Below are positions 61,114 to 64,000 of a stretch of DNA of 64,000 nt, in pieces. The stretch lies in NCBI GenBank assembly GCA_903884655.1, contig CAISFO010000033.1:1-64000 (forward strand). Direction: 5' to 3'. Each line of letters opens with the position of its first letter. Position 1 is the stretch's first letter. Position numbers and translations under genes: made by a program. This DNA is from an uncultured Holophagaceae bacterium. Lineage in GTDB: Bacteria; Acidobacteriota; Holophagae; Holophagales; Holophagaceae. Below the pieces are notes generated by a model. It was not told the DNA's origin, made no database searches, and worked only from the letters and a program-made list of their open reading frames with translations.

Positions 61114-61470
61114 ATGGTGGCGAAGCCTCCCAAGCGCATCGAGCCTGGGATTGAGCCACCGGACTTCCGTGCACTGGTTCTGGCGGTGGTAAAGTGCATT
61201 CCGAAGGGGAAGCTGGCTTCCTACGGACAGGTGGCGGCCCTGGCGGGCTTCCCCCGGCGGCCCCGGCAGGTGGGCATGGTGCTTTCGGGCCTGCCGGAGG
61301 GCACGAAACTGCCCTGGCACCGGGTGGTCAACACCCGGGGCTACGTGCCCAGCCGGGGCCGCTGGTGGGGCGCCTTCGAGCAGATCGGGCGGCTGCGGGA
61401 CGAGGGCATCGAGGTGGACGACCTGGGCAACCTCGACCTGGAGGCGCACCGCTGGGTGCCTCGATCCTGA
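61114..61470 (+). CDS. Alkyltransferase-like (ATL) protein, MGMT family without the active cysteine
   Basis: A 118-residue DNA-binding protein. The fold matches the C-terminal half of O6-methylguanine-DNA methyltransferase (VVKCIPKGKLASYGQVAALA; GFPRRPRQVGMVLSGLP), but the reactive PCHRV motif reads PWHRV. Cys to Trp is the mark of ATL proteins, which recognise O6-alkylguanine without repairing it and hand the lesion to nucleotide excision repair. GGAG precedes the ATG at 61114. Confidence 0.92.
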   Translation: MVAKPPKRIEPGIEPPDFRALVLAVVKCIPKGKLASYGQVAALAGFPRRPRQVGMVLSGLPEGTKLPWHRVVNTRGYVPSRGRWWGAFEQIGRLRDEGIEVDDLGNLDLEAHRWVPRS

Positions 61471-61527
61471 ACGCTGTCGCGACCTGAATCCAGGAGTCAT
61501 CAGGTAGACTGGAACCCGGAGGGCCCC

Positions 61528-61764
61528 ATGAAGGTGCGCGTGTCGGTACAGTTGAAGCCCGGGATCCTGGATCCCCAGGGCAAGGCCGTGGAACAGGGCC
61601 TGCACGGGTTCGGCTTCGAGGTGGACCACGTCCGCATCGGCCGCCTCATCGACATGGACGTGCCGGGCACCGACCCCGCCGAGGTGAAGGCCAAGGCCCT
61701 GGCCATGTGCGAAAAACTTCTGGTCAATCCCGTGATGGAGAAGGCCTCCATCGAGGTGCTCTGA
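61528..61764 (+). CDS. purS: Phosphoribosylformylglycinamidine synthase, PurS subunit
   Basis: A 78-residue subunit that bridges PurL and PurQ in the fourth step of purine synthesis. Landmarks are VSVQLKPGILDPQGKAVEQG, the GRLIDMDVPGTDPAE segment and CEKLLVNPVMEKASIEVL. CGGAGG lies upstream. Its stop overlaps the purQ start (TGATG), giving coupled expression. A TAGACT box at 61505-61510 may be its -10. Confidence 0.95.
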   Translation: MKVRVSVQLKPGILDPQGKAVEQGLHGFGFEVDHVRIGRLIDMDVPGTDPAEVKAKALAMCEKLLVNPVMEKASIEVL

Positions 61765-62462
61765 TGCGGGTGGCCGTGCCGGTCTTCCCCGGCTCCAACT
61801 GCGATCACGACGCCCTGCACGCCTGCGGCACGATCATGGGCTGGGACACGATCCCCGTCTGGCACCAGGAAACCCGCCTGCCCGAGAACACGGAACTGGT
61901 CTTCGTGCCGGGGGGCTTCAGCTACGGCGACTACCTGCGCTGCGGCGCCATCGCGGCCCTGGCGCCGATCATGGCGGACGTGAAGCGGCATGCGGACAGC
62001 GGCGGCCTGGTGCTGGGGGTCTGCAACGGCTTCCAGATCCTCTGCGAAGCCCAGCTGCTGCCCGGCGCCCTGCTGCGCAACGAGTCCCTGCGCTTCATTC
62101 ACTCGGAGGTCCACCTGCGGGTGGAGCGGGCCGACCTGCCCTTCACCCGGGCCATGAAGCCGGGCGCCGTATTCCAGGTGCCCATCGCCCACGCGGAAGG
62201 CAATTTCACCCTGGATCCGACCGACCTGGTGGATCTGGAAGCCCGGGGCGGCGTGGTCTTCCGGTATTGCTCGCCCAAAGGTGAGATCGGCGCCGACCAC
62301 GTGCCCAACGGCGCCATGAACGGCATCGCCGGGATCGTGAATGTCCGGGGCAACGTGCTGGGCATGATGCCCCACCCGGAGCGGGCCGTGGACCCGAAAC
62401 TCGGCTCCACCGGAGGCCTGGGCATGTTCCAGAGCCTCCTGGAGGCCTTCGCCAGGGCCTGA
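61764..62462 (+). CDS. purQ: Phosphoribosylformylglycinamidine synthase, PurQ glutaminase subunit
   Basis: A 232-residue class I glutamine amidotransferase supplying ammonia to PurL. The catalytic cysteine lies in VLGVCNGFQILCE (near residue 87) and the His/Glu pair in MMPHPERAVDPKLG (near 198). RVAVPVFPGSNCDHDALHAC and FVPGGFSYGDYLRCGAIAA are canonical. The start at 61764 shares a base with the purS stop. purL is not in the window, and a regulator gene follows. Confidence 0.96.
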   Translation: MRVAVPVFPGSNCDHDALHACGTIMGWDTIPVWHQETRLPENTELVFVPGGFSYGDYLRCGAIAALAPIMADVKRHADSGGLVLGVCNGFQILCEAQLLPGALLRNESLRFIHSEVHLRVERADLPFTRAMKPGAVFQVPIAHAEGNFTLDPTDLVDLEARGGVVFRYCSPKGEIGADHVPNGAMNGIAGIVNVRGNVLGMMPHPERAVDPKLGSTGGLGMFQSLLEAFARA

Positions 62463-62533
62463 CCAGGGTCACAAATTCAAGGCCTGTGAAAATCTTAGGC
62501 CACGAAGAAAAATTTCCTGTCATTCTTTCCGGT

Positions 62534-62560
62534 ATGCCTCGTCAGGCATCACTTTTTATT
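62534..62560 (+). terminator. Probable terminator after purSQ
   Basis: ATGCCT/AGGCAT stem (62534-62539, 62544-62549) with loop CGTC, followed by CACTTTTTATT. It lies only 9 bp before the AraC-type gene start, so it could also affect that gene's leader. Confidence 0.45.
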
Positions 62561-62568
62561 CCTGGACC

Positions 62569-63426
62569 ATGAGCGACGCCGAATCCAAAAACCTCCAGAC
62601 CTACACCAGCGGACCACTCCGCCTGGCCGTGCTGAAACGGGACCCTGTCCCCGCCAAGATCCTTCCTGCGCGGGACGCGTGGACCCTGCTCCAGCCCACC
62701 CATGCCGTCCGCGTTTGCACCGGCGAGGATCGCGAAGAGGGCGTCATCCGCTCTGGCGATCTGGCACTCCTGCTGCCGGGCTTCGGGCACACACTCAAGC
62801 GCCACCACTCCAATACCCCCTTCGGCTTCACGGCGCTGTTCATGGAAGGCCCTTTCCCCGAGCCGCTGCTGTCCTCCCTGCAGCACCCGCCCCGCAAGTG
62901 GCAGGAAGCCAGCTTCGCCGTGCTGCGCAGCCTCAGTCTCAAGCAGCTCTTCAGCATCTTCAGCCAGGAGCTGGCCAATCCAGACGGCGTCCAGCTCATG
63001 ACCCGCGAGCTGTTCCTCATCCTCCTGGGCGCCGAGCTCTCCCGCCTCACGGAGAAGGAGGACCGCGGCCGCTTCCCCTACCGCCTGAACCGCTCCACGC
63101 TGCAGCTGGTGCTGGATCACATGGAAGTCCACCTGGGCGCCAAGAACAGCGTGCCCGAGCTGGCCACCATGGCACGCTGCACCCCGGACCACTTCATCCG
63201 CCTGTTCCGCGAAGCCACCAGCACCACGCCCCACCAGTACCTCATCGAGCGCCGCCTCCAGCGCGCGGTCACCCTGCTGGCCAACGGCGAGCGGCCCGGG
63301 GACGTGGCGAAGATGCTCGGCTTCTACGATGCCAGCGCCTTCACCCGCGCCTTCAAGCGGCGCTTCGACGTGCCGCCCAGCGAGTACGCCCAGGAAGCCT
63401 ACGAGCGGCAGTTCCCCAAAAAATAG
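62569..63426 (+). CDS. AraC-family transcriptional regulator
   Basis: A 285-residue regulator. The N-terminal region, about 1-170, is cupin-like (GVIRSGDLALLLPGFGHTLK). The C-terminal 100 residues form the double helix-turn-helix DNA-binding domain (NSVPELATMARCTPDHFIRL; FREATSTTPHQYLIERRLQR; GDVAKMLGFYDASAFTRAFK then RRFDVPPSEYAQ). The inducer and targets are unknown. Start at 62569. It ends at a shared bidirectional terminator. Confidence 0.93.
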   Translation: MSDAESKNLQTYTSGPLRLAVLKRDPVPAKILPARDAWTLLQPTHAVRVCTGEDREEGVIRSGDLALLLPGFGHTLKRHHSNTPFGFTALFMEGPFPEPLLSSLQHPPRKWQEASFAVLRSLSLKQLFSIFSQELANPDGVQLMTRELFLILLGAELSRLTEKEDRGRFPYRLNRSTLQLVLDHMEVHLGAKNSVPELATMARCTPDHFIRLFREATSTTPHQYLIERRLQRAVTLLANGERPGDVAKMLGFYDASAFTRAFKRRFDVPPSEYAQEAYERQFPKK

Positions 63427-63442
63427 CTGGTGTACCTGCTCC

Positions 63443-63475
63443 AAAAATGGGCGCCACCCGGCGCCCATTTTTTTT
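63443..63475. terminator. Bidirectional Rho-independent terminator
   Basis: AAAAATGGGCGCC (63443-63455) pairs perfectly with GGCGCCCATTTTT (63460-63472) around a 4-base loop. T-runs follow on the plus strand and A-runs precede it, so it can serve the AraC gene and the convergent gene ending at 63486. Confidence 0.9.
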
Positions 63476-63485
63476 CAACAAAGCG

Positions 63486-63854
63486 CTATTTGGCGGCCTT
63501 CTCGGTCACGGCCTTGGCCTTGGTGGCGCCCTTTTCGGCAGCTTTCTTGGTCTTGGTCTTGGCCTTGTCGGATCCTGCCTTGGCGGCACCTTCACCCTTG
63601 GCCGTGGCAGCCTTCACCTTGTCGGCCCCGCCCGGGACCTTGTCGGCCTTGGCAGCAGCCTTGGCATCAACCTTGGCCTTGGCGTCCGCGGCCTTCTGAT
63701 CGGCCTTGGCCTTGGTGGCTTCGGCCTGGGCATCAGCCTTGGCTTTACCTGAATCGACGGCGGCATCGGCCTTGGCCTTCAGCTCCTCTTTGGAAGGAAT
63801 CTGAGCGGAAAGCGCCAGCGTGGCGCAGAGCAGGACTGGAACCAAAAGCTTCAT
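63486..63854 (-). CDS. Secreted Ala/Lys-rich low-complexity protein
   Basis: A 122-residue protein with signal peptide MKLLVPVLLCATLALSAQ. The mature part is almost entirely Ala, Lys, Asp, Glu and Thr with irregular AKAKAD/KADQKAAD repeats and a central PGGADKVKAATAKGEGAAK, like the C-terminal tail of histone H1 or amphipathic late-embryogenesis-type repeats. Probably helical or disordered and strongly basic at the end. It may bind anionic polymers in the periplasm; function unknown. It ends at the bidirectional terminator. Confidence 0.72.
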   Translation of the reverse strand: MKLLVPVLLCATLALSAQIPSKEELKAKADAAVDSGKAKADAQAEATKAKADQKAADAKAKVDAKAAAKADKVPGGADKVKAATAKGEGAAKAGSDKAKTKTKKAAEKGATKAKAVTEKAAK

Positions 63855-64000
63855 GGGGTTCTCCGGGGGGTGGGTTCAAGTGCAGGTGATGAAATCGCCC
63901 GTCAGGTTACTGTGGCAGGAGCCATAAAGCGAGGGGTTCGCCTCCTGGAACCGGCCCATTCAAAGGCCACTGCCCGGCCCATCATGCAGCCCTGTGGCCA

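Overview
The window looks like chromosomal DNA of a GC-rich, Gram-negative, respiring bacterium. An lpxB gene implies an outer membrane with lipid A. Two tandem periplasmic tetraheme cytochromes, a run of three secreted M13 metallopeptidases, DUF4139, DUF255 and Bat-type von Willebrand genes together suggest an acidobacterium of the Holophagae (Geothrix/Holophaga type). That placement rests on recalled gene content; no search was run. There is no prophage, CRISPR array, rRNA or classical insertion sequence. Most genes are chromosomal housekeeping and physiology, densely packed with many 1-4 bp stop/start overlaps.

Layout. 1-1000: groES-groEL (minus strand, groEL cut by the window edge) behind a sigma70-like promoter and a CIRCE operator. 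1087-4014: zinc-ribbon coiled-coil protein, YggS/PLPBP family protein, secreted DUF4139 protein. 4166-8221: four-gene Bat-type operon (DUF58, membrane protein, BatA-like, BatB/BatC-like fusion). 8229-10791: small redox and thioesterase genes and a GAF protein, interrupted by two repeat elements. 10851-16836: cysS, PstS-like binding protein, two tetraheme cytochromes, a glycosyltransferase, an unknown exported protein. 16867-20878: RNase R and RuvC, a small gene with a CRP-like site, an unknown membrane protein. 21234-25085: malic enzyme and DUF255 protein. 25187-29704: ffh, TPR protein, rpsP, khpA, rimM, DUF4442. 29701-33094 (minus): MarC, Mpo1-like, SppA, FMN reductase. 33167-37587: bacilliredoxin, CoA-transferase, DciA-like gene, tRNA-Pro(CGG) with a repeat-rich tail, CutA, GlpX, DUF4442. 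37617-47858: three M13 peptidases, an M1 aminopeptidase and an OPT transporter, which read as a peptide scavenging block. 48001-52902: small secreted protein, inositol-phosphatase/SDR/Dph6-like operon (minus), Nfu-type Fe-S protein, GAF/degenerate GGDEF protein. 53001-58721: fused 2-oxoacid dehydrogenase E1, metallo-hydrolase, ExbD and TonB-like genes, Ig/SPOR protein. 58760-63854: lpxB with a coupled unknown gene, DUF2203, alkyltransferase-like protein, purS-purQ, AraC regulator, Lys/Ala-rich secreted protein.

The most unusual content is non-coding. At 9218-9451 and at 56058-56339 a hairpin-containing element of 100-142 bp sits between two nearly identical 67-70 bp copies of the 5' end of the following gene. 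The two elements share the flanking words CGGGAGGA and TCCGATC around different perfect hairpins. This looks like a small mobile or duplicating element with a long flanking duplication at gene starts. A second family, with 19 bp terminal inverted repeats (AGAGCTCATAACAAAACCC), occurs as a 387 bp copy (9783-10169) and a 73 bp copy (47857-47929); in both, an end overlaps a stop codon. A third family is a GCAGATG/CTGCGG inverted repeat at 55080-55152 and 61033-61087. The tRNA-Pro gene is followed by an inverted degenerate copy of its own 3' half and by tRNA-like direct repeats. A shared TGAC...TTTGGTAAACTTT motif precedes the bacilliredoxin and Nfu genes and may mark a thiol/Fe-S regulon.
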